64,000 nucleotides of DNA from Symbiodinium natans (GCA_905221605.1 CAJNDS010002437.1:287001-351000); one strand, 5' to 3'. Counted from the stretch's first letter, positions 43,690 to 53,964 are shown. Program-made: numbers and translations. Notes: generated by a model not told the origin, from the sequence alone.

Positions 43690-44757
43690 GCTTCCTCTAC
43701 TTTGTGGAGCCGATGTGGACAAAACAGACGAAAGTCGGAGACCTTCTCAGAGTGCGAGGAGAGCGGCTGTATGAAGAAGTAAACCCTAGACCCTAAACCC
43801 TAAACCCTAAACCCTAAACCCCAAACCCTAAACCCTAAACCCTAAACCCTAAAGTTTCGCTTGGAAGCGATCGAACCGGTCGTTCCAGGTATCAAGGCTG
43901 GGTTCGATGCCGAAGCTACGAATATTTGTTAAAACCCTAAACCCTAAACCCTAAACCCTAAACCCTAAACCCTAAACCCTAAACCCTAAACCCTAAACCT
44001 AAATTGTGCAAAACATGGTTTTCTCTGCATGTAATCGTGGGGTTCAGGAATTTAGGGGTTTAGGATGTAGGGTTTAGGGATTTAGGGGATTAGGGTTTAG
44101 GGTTTAGCGTCTTCAGGGCTTCATGGTGAGGAAAGTCCAGTCTCAGCCAGCAGAAAGATGTTTGGCTTTCCTGAGTTCCGACGGCCGCTCAGCGCACTTG
44201 AAGTAGGGTTTATTTATATTACTGCTATTGGTGAGTGTATATAAGATTCCTTTTTTGATATTGGTGATTGTGTCCTTTCGGGGATACCAGAAATATGAGC
44301 CCTACTTCATATAGTTTTCCTTCGTGGTTGAAGTCCAACTGTGCGATGACGCTCACTTTGACAGCCCATCGCAAGCACGCTGACCTTGCAGCGCGAAAAG
44401 CTTGCAGCGAGGTTTAGGGTTTAGGGTTTAGGGTTTAGGGTTTAGGGTTTAGGGATCGGGGTCTGCACAGAACATGGTGTGAGCATCATCGGCTGGCCGC
44501 TGCTTGGCAGGGAGCAGCTGTTGGTTCTGCGCTCGGCTTCGGGCACTCCCCTCACGCGTCGCCAGCCTGTTTTGACTCAAGGGTTCTGCTGCAACTTACT
44601 GTTGGTTAGTAGGGAATGAGGGAATGAGGTACCCTACATAATCCCTTAAAGCAATCTTTATAGGGGGATATCGGGTACCCCATTCCCTCATTCCCTACTA
44701 ACCAAAAGTAAGGTAAGCATCAGCTCACCAGGTGTCTGGCACATCTGCAGGAAGTAG
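43690..44757 (+). CDS. Six-exon gene fragment with repeat-derived introns, product unknown
   Basis: All junctions agree in phase: 43690-43778 (FLYFVEPMWTKQTKVGDLLR...), 43855-43927 (FRLEAIEPVVPGIKAGFDAE), 44117-44202 (LHGEESPVSASRKMFGFPEF), 44334-44411 (SNCAMTLTLTAHRKHADLAA), 44511-44600 (GAAVGSALGFGHSPHASPAC), 44713-44757 (VSISSPGVWHICRK, stop). Intron 43779-43854 is GT plus CCCTAAA repeats plus AG; 43928-44116 is mostly telomere-like; 44203-44333 starts at an inverted-repeat element (TIR-I); 44412-44510 starts with GTTTAGGG repeats; 44601-44712 is a TIR-F element. An alternative acceptor for exon 5 is 44483. Upstream exons probably exist. Family unknown. Confidence 0.55.
43779..43854 (-). 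repeat. Telomeric array constituting an entire intron
   Basis: gt-aaaccctag-accctaaaccc(n)-ccctaaag: 76 bp, starting GT and ending AG, with nothing but CCCTAAA-type units inside, between two exons of matching phase 0. Confidence 0.85.
43928..44005 (-). repeat. Telomeric array starting at a splice donor
   Basis: The donor GTTAAAACCC at 43928 runs directly into CCCTAAA units. Confidence 0.85.
44198..44312. mobile_element. TIR-I inverted-repeat element starting at a splice donor
   Basis: TTGAAGTAGGGTTTAT ... ATGAGCCCTACTTCA; the intron 44203-44333 begins at its GTAGGG. One copy seen. Confidence 0.6.
44594..44712. mobile_element. TIR-F element coinciding with an intron
   Basis: CTTACTGTTGGTTAGTAGGG ... 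CCCTACTAACCAAAAGTAAG; intron 44601-44712 begins and ends inside its termini. A third, diverged copy is at about 1705-1800. Confidence 0.75.
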
Positions 44758-44879
44758 GGCCGCAACCTTCACATGAGCTCCTCGAGACTCGAGCTCCCAA
44801 GTCTTTTCATGCTGGGAAGTCTCGCTGAGAAAATCCTTGCGTTCACAGATGATGCACAGTAGGGCAGAATGAAAGCATA

Positions 44880-45382
44880 AACCCTAAACCCTAAACCCTA
44901 AACCCTAATTAAACCCTTCTTAGACATCTTGGGGGCTCAAGAGCCCTACTGCATGAGGTAGCCTAAGCGGGAATCGCAGTTCTGGAAGCCGCGGAGCGAC
45001 CCTCAGTGCATCTTTAAAGGTGGGTCGGCCCCAGGTCAACGAAACCTCGCCTGTAAAGAGGATGCGGCTCGGTGCTACAGGGAACCGAACGTAATTGAAG
45101 CTACGTACGGCTTCTTCCCTGCATTGGCAGAAAGGGATCTCGACAGTTTCATGTACTGTAACACTCCCCATCTGAGTGGAAGAGCTTCGCGGCAAGCACC
45201 GACTTTAGCTTTGTGAACCCTTCGTCATTCCGGAGCTTTGGGCTTTGCAAAATTTGCAGGATACTGAGTTCTTGTCACTGCCAGGGCCACGCAAGATGCC
45301 GAGTGCGCGGAGGCAGGGGCCACATATCCGTTGTCATGTGCATTCCTTGCGCGGAGACGCTGCGCAAAGCTACAAGTAACAG
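44880..45382. other. Coding-like stretch, strand uncertain
   Basis: A minus frame of 91 codons (45195-44920; VTVHETVEIPFCQCREEAVR) and + frames (LCKICRILSSCHCQGHARC near 45245, with several CxxC-like pairs) overlap only partly. No recognised domain decides between them. Confidence 0.25.
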
Positions 45383-46499
45383 CAGGAAGCTCCCATCAAG
45401 AAGATGCATGCGCATAGATGTGGGGGTTTCCGAAATTAGGGGGGGGGGGCCCTAATGGGTCCTTATTTTGAAGAAATCCTACTATTTGGGGGACTCTATT
45501 AGGGGCCCCTTATTGCCCATGCATACACAGACGGCCAGGTTCTGCTGGAGGTTTTCGGCAGCATTGCGGAGTTTCCCGTTCCGAGCTCTTGCTCCTGGGA
45601 CTCGATGACGGTGAAAGGCGCGGCCATTTAGGGTTTATAGGGTTTAGGGTTTAGGGTTTAGGGTTTAGGGTGCAGATGATGATAGAAAATGCCTGAGCGA
45701 AACTTCAAACATATTCTTTGGGTATTTCCCAAACAGGGGTACGTACCCCTTTTATATCGCAAATAGAATAGAATCCCCTTATGGCCCCAAAAGGGTACCC
45801 CTATGTTCGGAAACCCCGTTTATCTTTATGCTGCAGCATCTGCGCCAGGTGACACCATTAACATTGCCTTCGGAAATGCCGCGGGTCTGCCGACCCTACA
45901 AACAGGGCAGTGGTATGCCATCGTACTTCTCGCGGAAGTTCTGGGGCTGGAGGCAGCCTCTGCAGACGCGTTCCGTCAGGTGCGTTTAAAACCACCAAAC
46001 CCTAAGCTTGGGATGTTACCCGGTCCTTCATAGGGATTCTCGTACCCCCTATGATAGTCCCTCTTAAGGACTGTTAGTATAAGGGGAAGCATCCCAGCCC
46101 TAAACCCTAAACCCTAAACCCTAAACCCTAAACCCGAAGCCCCAAAAAGCCATGTGCAGGCCGCCAGCGCCGCCGCCCTGGCGCTGACCCTGCGCTGCGG
46201 AAGCCAGGCCTTGGAATCCTCTCCATTGGACATCCGCGTCTCCTGGCTTCGGGCTTTGAAGGTTAGGGTTTAGGGTTTAGGGTTTAGGGTTTAGGGTTAG
46301 GGTTTAGGGTTTAGGGTTTAGGGTTTAGGGTTTAGGGTTTAGGGTTCAGTGTTCTTAAGGGGCTTCGAGAGGTTTGGGGGGGAAAGGACGTAGGTTTCGG
46401 GACCCATCCTTAGCTCCCTCCGCTTCTCAGGAACCTGGTGGGGTTCTGGAGCTGCGCTCGCTGGGCAGCGCGGCAACCCTGGAGCTGGGTCTCAACTAA
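45383..46499 (+). CDS. Multi-exon gene fragment, beta-rich protein of unknown function
   Basis: Exon 45383-45425 (QEAPIKKMHAHRCG) ends G|GTTTCC at a TIR-A terminus; intron 45426-45530 contains the element; exon 45531 onward reads GQVLLEVFGSIAEFPVPSSC (its donor is unresolved). Exon 45837-45979 (SAPGDTINIAFGNAAGLPTL... ending CAG|GTGCGT) joins 46160-46261 (AASAAALALTLRCGSQALES, ending AAG|GTTAGGGTTTAGGG) and 46431-46499 (EPGGVLELRSLGSAATLELG, stop TAA) in phase 0. Intron 45980-46159 holds TIR-D and CCCTAAA repeats; intron 46262-46430 starts with TTTAGGG repeats. The hydrophobic/Gly pattern suggests beta-sandwich repeats. Confidence 0.55.
45422..45515. mobile_element. TIR-A element in a phase-consistent intron
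   Basis: GGGGGTTTCCGAAATTAGG at the left; right terminus truncated at cccttattg. Intron 45426-45530 starts at its GTTTCC. Confidence 0.7.
45732..45818. mobile_element. TIR-A element, decayed
   Basis: GTACCCCTTTTATATCG ... ATGTTCGGAAACCCC, similar to the copy at 9540. Confidence 0.6.
46009..46097. mobile_element. TIR-D element
   Basis: TTGGGATGTTACCC ... AGTATAAGGGGAAGCATCCCA, followed by CCCTAAA repeats; inside intron 45980-46159. Confidence 0.7.
46262..46350 (+). repeat. Telomeric array starting at a splice donor
   Basis: AAG|GTTAGGGTTTAGGG: the array begins with the donor dinucleotide of intron 46262-46430. Confidence 0.85.
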
Positions 46500-46534
46500 C
46501 GACATGCGTTTGAGAGGTTTGTTCCCGGAAAGGC

Positions 46535-46622
46535 AGGGTTCAGGGTTTAGGGTTTCGGGGTTAGGGGTTAGGGGTTTAGGGTTTAGGGTTTAGGGTTTAG
46601 GGTTTAGGGTTTAGGGTTTAGG
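46535..46622 (+). repeat. Interstitial telomeric array (TTTAGGG)n
   Basis: Starts with TTCAGGG and TTAGGGG variants, then perfect units. Confidence 0.9.
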
Positions 46623-46659
46623 CCCCCCCCCCAGAGAACACTCCCATGCACTTTGACAG

Positions 46660-46749
46660 GAGGTCGCCCCTGGCAGCACCACGCGACTGACCATGAAAGG
46701 CCTTCTTGGCTCCGGGGCCATCGAGAAGCTTCGCAGCCCGGCAGTTTGA
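46660..46749 (+). CDS. Putative terminal exon, unknown
   Basis: After the AG in cactttgacag the frame reads EVAPGSTTRLTMKGLLGSGA then IEKLRSPAV and TGA. It resembles in style the preceding beta-rich exons and may be their real last exon, in which case the TAA at 46497-46499 would be intronic; the donor needed for that was not found. Confidence 0.4.
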   Translation, partial: EVAPGSTTRLTMKGLLGSGAIEKLRSPAV

Positions 46750-47730
46750 AGGTCATCGGTTCTTAGGTAGGTTGAGGGCTTTTTTTACGTCAGCCATGCG
46801 CCACCAACTGCACGTCTTCAGAACTTGAACTCTTTTGTGTCGCGCGTCGGCGCAGTCTGACATCCCTAAACGCAAAGACCCCTGAGGCCTCTTTCAAACG
46901 GCCCAATACCTCTAGAGTGCCCCGATGGGCCTTTTCTTGAATACCCTAAGCCCTAAACCCTAAACCACAAACCCCTCAACCACTCTCTCCAAACCCCAAA
47001 GCCCACGCCTCCAGCACAGCCGTAAACCCAAGCCCCAAACTAAACCTAAACCTAAGCCCTAAACCCCCAAACCCAAACCCCCAAAAGTCCCTCGAACCCT
47101 AAACCCCAAACGCCCCTCCCCCCCCCCCCCCCCACAAAAGAACAAAATCAAGCCCTAAACCCTCAAACCCTCAAACCCTCAAACCCTCAAACCCTCAAAC
47201 CCTCAAACCCTCAAACCCTCAAACTCATAGAGGGCTTAACCTGGCTAGGTCCTGTTGTGGCGGGCTGGATTCCCGAAAAACCCCTCCAAAGACAGAAAAG
47301 TGCCCAAAAACCCAGGAAAACACAGGCCAAGTGCATGTGTTTTGAGATGGTTGGGTGTGTGGGAAAAGAATGCTCTTTTCACCCTGCGGGGATTACTTCG
47401 TCAAGGGGTTTGAAACCCCTCAAAACCCTCAAAACCCTCAAAACCCTCAAACCCTCAAACCCTCAAACCCTCAAACCCTCAAACCCTCAAACCCTCAAAC
47501 CCTCAAACCCTCAAACCCTCAACCCTAAACCCTAAACCCTAAACCCTAAACCCAAAGGCATGGTCTTCCTTCCCAGCTTCGGCCCGCAAGCTTGGAGCGT
47601 CGAGGGGCCGCTGGGGCAAAGACAAGGTCCTTAAGTCTACCAGGACCCTGTTATTTTGGGTTTAGGGTTTAGGGTTTCGGGTTTAGGGTTTAGGGTTTAG
47701 GAGGGTTTTGGGTTGAGGGTTGAGGTTTTG
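46750..47730. repeat. Degenerate telomere-like region including an 8-bp TTTGAGGG variant array
   Basis: From 46930 the sequence is dominated by decayed CCCTAAA and CCCAAA units; a uniform CCCTCAAA array covers 47155-47225, and again 47405-47525 (first spaced as CCCTCAAAA, then CCCTCAAA), before reverting to CCCTAAA at 47521-47553. The intervening 47226-47400 has no convincing exon. A poly-C run sits at 47114-47132. Confidence 0.8.
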
Positions 47731-48700
47731 CCAATAAAGTCTTGGCACCTGAGAAGTGGAGGAGTTTCAAACTTAATGGGAGGAGGGAGAGTAGAGAGCG
47801 CAACCCTATTCCTGCCCTCACCCTATTCCTGCCCTTCGTGCAAGGGTTCTGCAAGGGTTGTGATCTGGATCTCGATGATCCCCTTCTTTGCAAGGTTGTG
47901 ATCTTCAAGTCTTGTCATCTGAGCGCCCTTTTCAAGCCTTGTTACGCAGAGTGAGTCTACGAGTCTTCGGGACCCTCGGAAACTCCCACAGCATTAAGAA
48001 GCCCTAAGCCCAAGGAGGCTTAAGTTGAGTTTTTAGTCACAAATGAGGTCTGAATACTGAAGGTATGATCACGGTCTTGGCATGGACAACAAGGAGGCGT
48101 AAGTAACTTGAAGGCGGATTGGGGAACCCTACATCTGGACGGCGGGACGAGCCCAGGGAAAAACAACTTCAAAGCAGGCGCAGTCTCAAAAATTATCATT
48201 TCGGTTTTAGGGCATTGGGTGGCTTGTCGGTACCGGGTGCCGAAACTAATAGCAAAATACAATCACCCAGGAGAAGAAATTACGATTAAGAGACCTGGAG
48301 ACATTCGGGGCCTTTTAGGGGTCGAGTCTAGGCCGATGTTGCGGGGTTTCAGAGCCCAAGTACATCCACATCCGTGAAGAGAAATTTGGTCAGGAGCTAC
48401 TGTTCTTGAGCAGCCTCCAGGTTGGAGGTTTATGGCTTTTTAGGGTTACGAAGCTTCTTTGTCGAAAATCCCACGGGCTCACCGAGGTCTTCTGTGGCAG
48501 CATCTGTCCAATACTGGTCGAGTGCAGACGCAACAGGGCAGCCGGCAGGCAGCCAAAGCATTTCAGGCCCCTCATCCGGACTGAAAGAGTCGCTTCCTAG
48601 ATCTTACCATGATATCAGGATATGTCCAGCAAAGGGCTTCGAGATTGCGGGCGATGGTGTTAGGCTTGGGGTTTTGGGATGCTGAAAAATGGGGGGGGGG
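47731..48700 (+). other. Coding-like stretch without repeats, frames unresolved
   Basis: Two + frames are open: 48108-48377 (GTLHLDGGTSPGKNNFKAGA) and 48422-48685 (ENPTGSPRSSVAASVQYWSS). An antisense frame overlaps the first. No domain recognised, no exon borders fixed. Confidence 0.25.
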
Positions 48701-48759
48701 GTTACGAAAACAGGGGACCCCTAAAATACCCCGAATTCTGATTCTTGGAATTGTGCCAG

Positions 48760-48867
48760 GCGTCAGCCTGACTCTGAGCACCCGCGCCGGTCTACCTGCG
48801 ACAGTGCTGGATCTGCAGCTCCCGGGCTGGACTTCGCCTCTTGGCCTGCCTTTGGAAGGCAACTTTT
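48760..48867 (+). CDS. Putative exon entering a degenerate telomeric intron
   Basis: After AG in attgtgccag the frame reads VSLTLSTRAGLPATVLDLQL then PGWTSPLGLPLEGNF and ends T|GTAACCCCTGAAACCCTG, so the donor again runs directly into CCCTAAA-like repeats (48869-48957). A TIR-A fragment lies just upstream (48694-48740). Confidence 0.45.
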
Positions 48868-49077
48868 GTAACCCCTGAAACCCTGCACCCTAAATCCTGA
48901 ACCCTAAACCCCTAACCCCTAAACCCTAAACCCTAAACCCTAAACCCTAAACCCTGCGCCAAAGTTCACGGAAAGTTCGACTGAAACGATCCCCGAGCCG
49001 AGGATGGGAAGCCTGGAGGTGAGCCTCGCGCTTGCCGCCGCATCTCCCTTGCAAGGCCTCGCCACAGGCACCTGGCT

Positions 49078-49262
49078 ATGATGGGAGGTCCTTATGGGGT
49101 TTCATTCTGGGAGGCTGTTAGGGGAGGGGGGGGGGGGAGTTATGATGGGGTTTTCTTGCTATTACGCAGGGGGGGGGTTATTCTTGGGTTTGATTATGGT
49201 AGGCTAGTATTGGGGGGGGAGCTTATGATGGGGAGTTCTTTATGGGGGGTTATGATGGGGTG
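49078..49262. repeat. G-rich imperfect tandem repeat (ttatgatggggtt-like)
   Basis: Repeated variants of ggttatgatggggtt and runs of 7-10 G occupy the segment. No coding support. Confidence 0.6.
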
Positions 49263-49269
49263 TTATGAC

Positions 49270-49754
49270 GGCGAAGCCGCACCATCTGGTAGCGGGCACG
49301 CTGAATCTGCAGAGTCACCAGGTCCTTCCGTTGATCGCAAGCTTTAGCCGAAGCCTTGCAGTCGAAGTTGTGTCGCAGGCTTTGCCGCGCATGCCTACGT
49401 CTGGGCAGAGCTGCGACGATCAACGAGTTCGGACGCACATTTGCAGACATGGCTCCTACAGACATTTGTAATTACGACTCTCTGCAATATTTGGACAGCT
49501 AAGGATGTCGCAAAGCTGCAGCCGTGATCACAGTGCGACGCAGAGGGTTTGCAACACAATGTGGCGCTAATAGATCGGTTTAAAGCCGCTCGCTCCCTCT
49601 CACCCCCTCTCACCCTCCCTCTCACCCCCCTCCCTCCCTCTCACCCTCCCTCTCACCCCCCTCCTCCCTCTCACCCTCCCTCCTCACCCTCCCTCCCACA
49701 CTCTCTCTCCCATACTCTCTCTCCCCCACACTCTCTCCCTCACTCTCTCTCCCA

Positions 49755-49804
<50 letters not shown>

Positions 49805-50340
49805 CGCCAATGCCAGCATCATCACATTGTGCGGAGGTGGAGACCTGACAATACCAGATAGCATAATTGTTCGAGGTCTCCCTCTTTCAGCTTGCCGCCG
49901 AGCGAGCTCAGTGGCTTGACTCTTGTGCACGAGCCCCAATACTTCTCAGAAGGGGTCGTTAGGTTCGGGTTCGTCGCTTCGCCATTTGCCCTGCGTCACA
50001 TCCCTGTGCAAATTAGTTGCAAGGCGACATGCCAACATGGTAATAGTTGATTTGTCTCAAGATCCTGAGAGGCCTTCCTCACTCATGGGTGGTGCCAGCC
50101 AGCGTGCACTCGGCGCTTGTTCAATCTCACCGGCTTTTCAATCTCACAAAGAAGAGCAGCTTGTTCGGTTGTCTCTGGATGAATGCCCTGCCAGAAGTGG
50201 AGCTCCTAGTTCGCTTGGGCTTCGTGGCGCGTGGGGCGACCCTGCAAATCACGCCGCTCGGCCGAAGCACACGGCCTGTCACATCTTGCAATGTAGCAAC
50301 AGGATGCAGCAGGGTTTCGCCTTGTAGTGCTTAGCAGCAC
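49270..50340 (+). other. CT-rich tract and coding-like stretch
   Basis: 49589-49800 is a ctccctctcaccc repeat grading into (CT)n. Downstream, + frames at 49923-50327 (VIVDLSQDPERPSSLMGGAS) and 50047-50334 (NALPEVELLVRLGFVARGAT) are open and may represent adjacent exons, but borders were not fixed. A poly-G run sits at 50345-50360. Confidence 0.3.
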
Positions 50341-50401
50341 GGAAGGGGGGGGGGGGGGGTGTGGGATCGAAAACTAATGAGGGGTCCTTTGACCCGAACA
50401 G

Positions 50402-52329
50402 GGGCGTATGACGAACCTGATGTCGGCTCCTTACCCATGAGGCCACCGGCTGGAATCTTGGTCACGGGCCATGGGCCTACACCTGCAGGCCAGGCCATAA
50501 CAAGAGCCGAGAGGAACCATTGTTGAAGGCTCTTTGGGCTTTAGGGCTTATGGTTACTTGTATTGAAAATGACATGAAGATTGAAGTTATAGGAACGTGA
50601 TTAGAGCATATGTTCTCAGCAATCATCACAACCACCGCCATCCTCATCTCATTGTTCGCACTTGCGAACCGCAGTGGACAGCCTTCTCAAAAATTTATAC
50701 CACCTGCGATAATGTAATTATCATAATCAGCGGTAAACCCTAAACCCTAAACCCTAAACCCTTAAACCCTTAAACCCTTAAACCCTAAACCCTAAACCCT
50801 AAACTGATTAAGATGATTGTTCTCCGGCCGCATGATCTTGCATGCATGACATTGGGATGGATGGGCTTCCCGAAGCCTGTGGAGGCATGCGCTCGCAAGC
50901 GAACGCAAGCCTAGCCGTGCGCTGAGCCGTGGCTGTGGATCCCTTCCAGCATGGGCTATTATACCCTATACCCCCTTAAAAATACCCTTTATAGGGTTAT
51001 AGGGATTATAGGGCCTAATAGCCCATCCGGGTTTGTGCACTTGACTCTACACTCCAACTCTTTCAGGTCAGGAGGCACGCGCCGCTACCTGTACTTGCTG
51101 CAGGCGCGCACTATGGGCGTCGCACCACATGATGGCAAGGTGTAGCCATTGGAATCAGCTTTGACTCTTCGGCTGAGGCCCTCCAGCCACCAGCGTGGTG
51201 ACGCTGACAGTGCCGGGCAGTACGGTTCTTTGGCAGGCGCGAGGGCTAAAGAGCCTCCACTTCACACTCGCAATCATGTAAGACATTATACGATAGTATG
51301 ATCATATCATTTATGTTTGCAAAATAGCAAAATATAATAGTCTAATACCGCAAAATCCTATTATAGAATCATACAATAGTATACATTCGTATAGTACTAG
51401 GAACGCTGCCGACTAGTTGCGAGGCTGCCACCTACACCTACTCCATGGATGTCGGCTCCCCAGAGAAGTCGCCACAATCTTCTGCTGGATCTTATGCTTA
51501 TAGGGTTTAGGGTTTAGGGTTTGGGGTTGAGGGTTTAGGGTTTAGGGTTTTAGGGTTTAGGGTTTAGGGTTTAGGGTTTAGGGTTTCTGAACTGAAGGTT
51601 CAGAACCCTTCCTCCATGACGTCGCAGAATACCTGGTGCGCTCGGCACGCTTCATGTAATACTGATACAGGGGCAGAGACGCAGTGGCATTGAAGCTTAG
51701 CTGTTCTGTGCCTTGAAAAAAAACGCCCCGTGCATGTTCCGGGCATGGACCTTTCTCCAGCTTCCATTGTTAACAGTGCACTGTTGCAAGGGATGTGCAG
51801 CTGCAATTCAGTGCGAGCTTCCCGGGCACCTCTGCGCCAGTCAGCGTTCAGAAGGACAACTGCCATGAGAAGCACCGCATGGGGGGTTTCCGAATAGGGG
51901 TACTTTATTCTTATTGGGGTATTAAGTACAAGAGAATGCTACTATTTGGGGACCATATTACGGGTACCTTTTTTCGGAAACCCCCCACATCTTTGTAGCA
52001 GGGAAGTCTCCGAAGCCGTCACTGCTGTCACTGCTTCTCTGTCATTTACAGGTGATTTCCATCGAAGACGGCGCCTTCGCTGTTGTGATGGCACTTCAAC
52101 AATGCTCGCACGACCCTTACAAGTCCTGTATGGGAGTTTCGGAAATAAAAGGGTACCACTTCTTGAGGTCCATGTCATCAGGGAATCCTAGTATTTGGGG
52201 GGTCTATATTGCGGGTCCCCTATTTTCGTAAACCCCCACATCGGACATGACTTGATCCAGAGATTCGTGGCTGCTTCTCCTTGTTGACAGGTTGGCGCCT
52301 TCATCCATGTTGCTGGGCCAGATCCCTAG
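50402..52329 (+). CDS. Multi-exon gene fragment with two MITE introns, product unknown
   Basis: Islands in order: 50402 onward (YDEPDVGSLPMRPPAGILVT), about 51067-51140 (SGGTRRYLYLLQARTMGVAP), about 51193-51270 (TSVVTLTVPGSTVLWQARGL), 51781-51885 (VARDVQLQFSASFPGTSAPV...), 52002-52135 (KSPKPSLLSLLLCHLQVISI...), 52291-52329 (VGAFIHVAGPDP, stop). The last three have matched phases. Intron 51886-52001 and the start of intron 52136-52290 are TIR-A elements whose termini supply GTTTCC and GTTTCG donors. Earlier junctions are less certain; an inverted-repeat element (TIR-H) and a TTTAGGG array (51505-51590) lie in the gaps. Beta-strand-like composition; family unknown. Confidence 0.45.
50952..51027. 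mobile_element. TIR-H small inverted-repeat element
   Basis: GGGCTATTATACCCTATA ... TATAGGGCCTAATAGCCC; one copy seen. Confidence 0.6.
51882..51986. mobile_element. TIR-A element acting as intron
   Basis: GGGGGTTTCCGAA ... TTTTCGGAAACCCCCC; intron 51886-52001. Confidence 0.75.
52132..52237. mobile_element. TIR-A element acting as intron
   Basis: GGGAGTTTCGGAAAT ... ATTTTCGTAAACCCCC; donor GTTTCG at 52136. Confidence 0.75.
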
Positions 52330-52747
52330 CCGATCCTAGCTGAGAACAGCTCCAAGGCATGTTAAGCCCTCAGCACGAAGCACAAAACCATCAAGCCGAA
52401 ACAGTGTTGGTTCAGGTGCAAGCCACCAGATCCAGGCTCCTGAGCTGTTTAGGGTTTAGAGTGTAGGGTTGTGGGGGGTCAGCGCTGGGTTCCGTTTTCG
52501 GCAACATCTGTCCACCCATGATGCTCAGGGGTAGGTGCTCTGTCAGCCGTGTGCCTTTCGGTCTTTCGGAAGTGTGTTCATTGCATGTGCGTTTGCGGCA
52601 CGTCCTGTTGCGAACGTGAGTTTTACACAATGTCTGCCGGAGTCGTGTGTTGCTCTGCAGTCACTGTGCGCGGTGCGGCAGGGGAAACTCTGCCTACACT
52701 TGTAGCTCCACACTTGGCTGTGTGTTCTGGCCGCTCCTGCGGCGGTT

Positions 52748-52985
52748 ACTATTCCTATTCCTATTTCGATTACCATTACCATTACCATTACCATTACCAT
52801 TACCATTACCATTACCATTCCTGTTACTATTACTATTACTATTACTATTACTATTACTATTACTATTACTATTACTATTACTATTACTATTACTATTACT
52901 ATTACTATTACTATTACTATTACTATTACTATTACTATTGCTGCTACTGTTACTGTTACTCTTACTGTTACTATTACTATGACAA
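52748..52985. repeat. Hexanucleotide tandem repeat (attacc)n then (attact)n
   Basis: About 240 bp of ATTACC units followed by ATTACT units with a few point variants. It yields artificial poly-Tyr, poly-Leu and Val-Ile frames that should not be annotated as proteins. Confidence 0.95.
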
Positions 52986-53109
52986 TTACCGGTCCCAATC
53001 TAGAAGCTGTCAGACTTGGAAGCTGTGCAGATGTCATAGGTTGGAGGGTTCGCCAGCCTAAACCCTAAACCCTAAACCCTAATCCCTAATCCCTAATCTC
53101 TAAACCCAG

Positions 53110-53530
53110 CCATGCGTAGGGCCATCAGCTTGAGGTGTTTTTCTCGGTGCCTGCTGGCAGCTTGGAAGCATTAGTCTTCCATGTCCATGGTCCCCTAAAC
53201 AAGAGACCCTGATTACCAGCCCTTTCAGGTCTCCTTTGCAGTCTTAAGTGTAGGGCCTGAACGGGCCTGTCATGTTCCCAGATCCCCAAGTCACGAAGCC
53301 TCAGATGGTCCCTTGGTTTTGGCGAGGGCTGGATCTTGCGACCGCTCCTCAACCCCTCGCACTCCGACTTCGCGCGCTCGAGACCTGGAGGGTACAGCCG
53401 TAAACTCCCTAGACCCTGCAAACTCCAAGAAACTTTCCTAAGCCCCTTCAAGCTCCCCAGCTGATTACTTTTCAATGCGGAGTGTGTTTTTGCCCCATGG
53501 CAGAGTAGTCCCATTGTTTAGTAACCTTTA
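53110..53530. other. Coding-like stretch, strand undecided
   Basis: Minus 53514-53125 is open for 129 codons; + frames are also protein-like. No domain or consistent splice set, so no gene is called. Confidence 0.2.
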
Positions 53531-53686
53531 GGATGTTCACCATTATACTAACAGTCCTTAATAGGGATTATATTAGGGGGGGTTACTCGAATCCCATGAA
53601 GGAGCTGTTGGTATACCCTAAACCCTAAACCCTAAACCCTAAACCCTAAACCCTAAACCCTAAACCCTAAACCCGAACATCCCAAA
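53531..53686. mobile_element. TIR-D element interrupted by a telomeric array
   Basis: GGATGTTCACCATTATACTAACAG ... gttggtatac, then eight CCCTAAA units (53616-53673), then GAACATCCC: the repeat sits between the element body and its last 9 bases. Confidence 0.8.
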
Positions 53687-53771
53687 GTACCCTCCCCCAA
53701 AGCCCCCCAGAGGCCGGCAGCTTTCCTGTTCTCGGGCGTGCAGTTTCAGCCTCTGCGGCTGCCTCATCTGG

Positions 53772-53877
53772 GGGGTCTCCGAAAATAGGGCTTAGGGTTT
53801 AGGGTTTAGGGGTTCCTAGAATAAGGATGAGAGTACTTGGGGTTATGTTAGGGGTACCCCTATGTTGGGAAATGCCC
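53772..53877. mobile_element. TIR-A element with internal telomeric units
   Basis: GGGGGGTCTCCGAAAATAGGG continues as cttagggtttagggtttagggg before element sequence resumes (ttcctagaata). Confidence 0.65.
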
Positions 53878-53964
53878 ATGTGGGCTTACACTTCCTTGAT
53901 GCCTTAGAAGTTGGGACTTTGGCTTTGGGGTTGTGGGGGTTTTAGGGTTCGGTGTGCTAGGCTT

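Noticed and set aside
52543-53061. Frames of 110-170 codons rich in Tyr, Leu or Val-Ile
   Set aside because: Translation of the ATTACC/ATTACT microsatellite.
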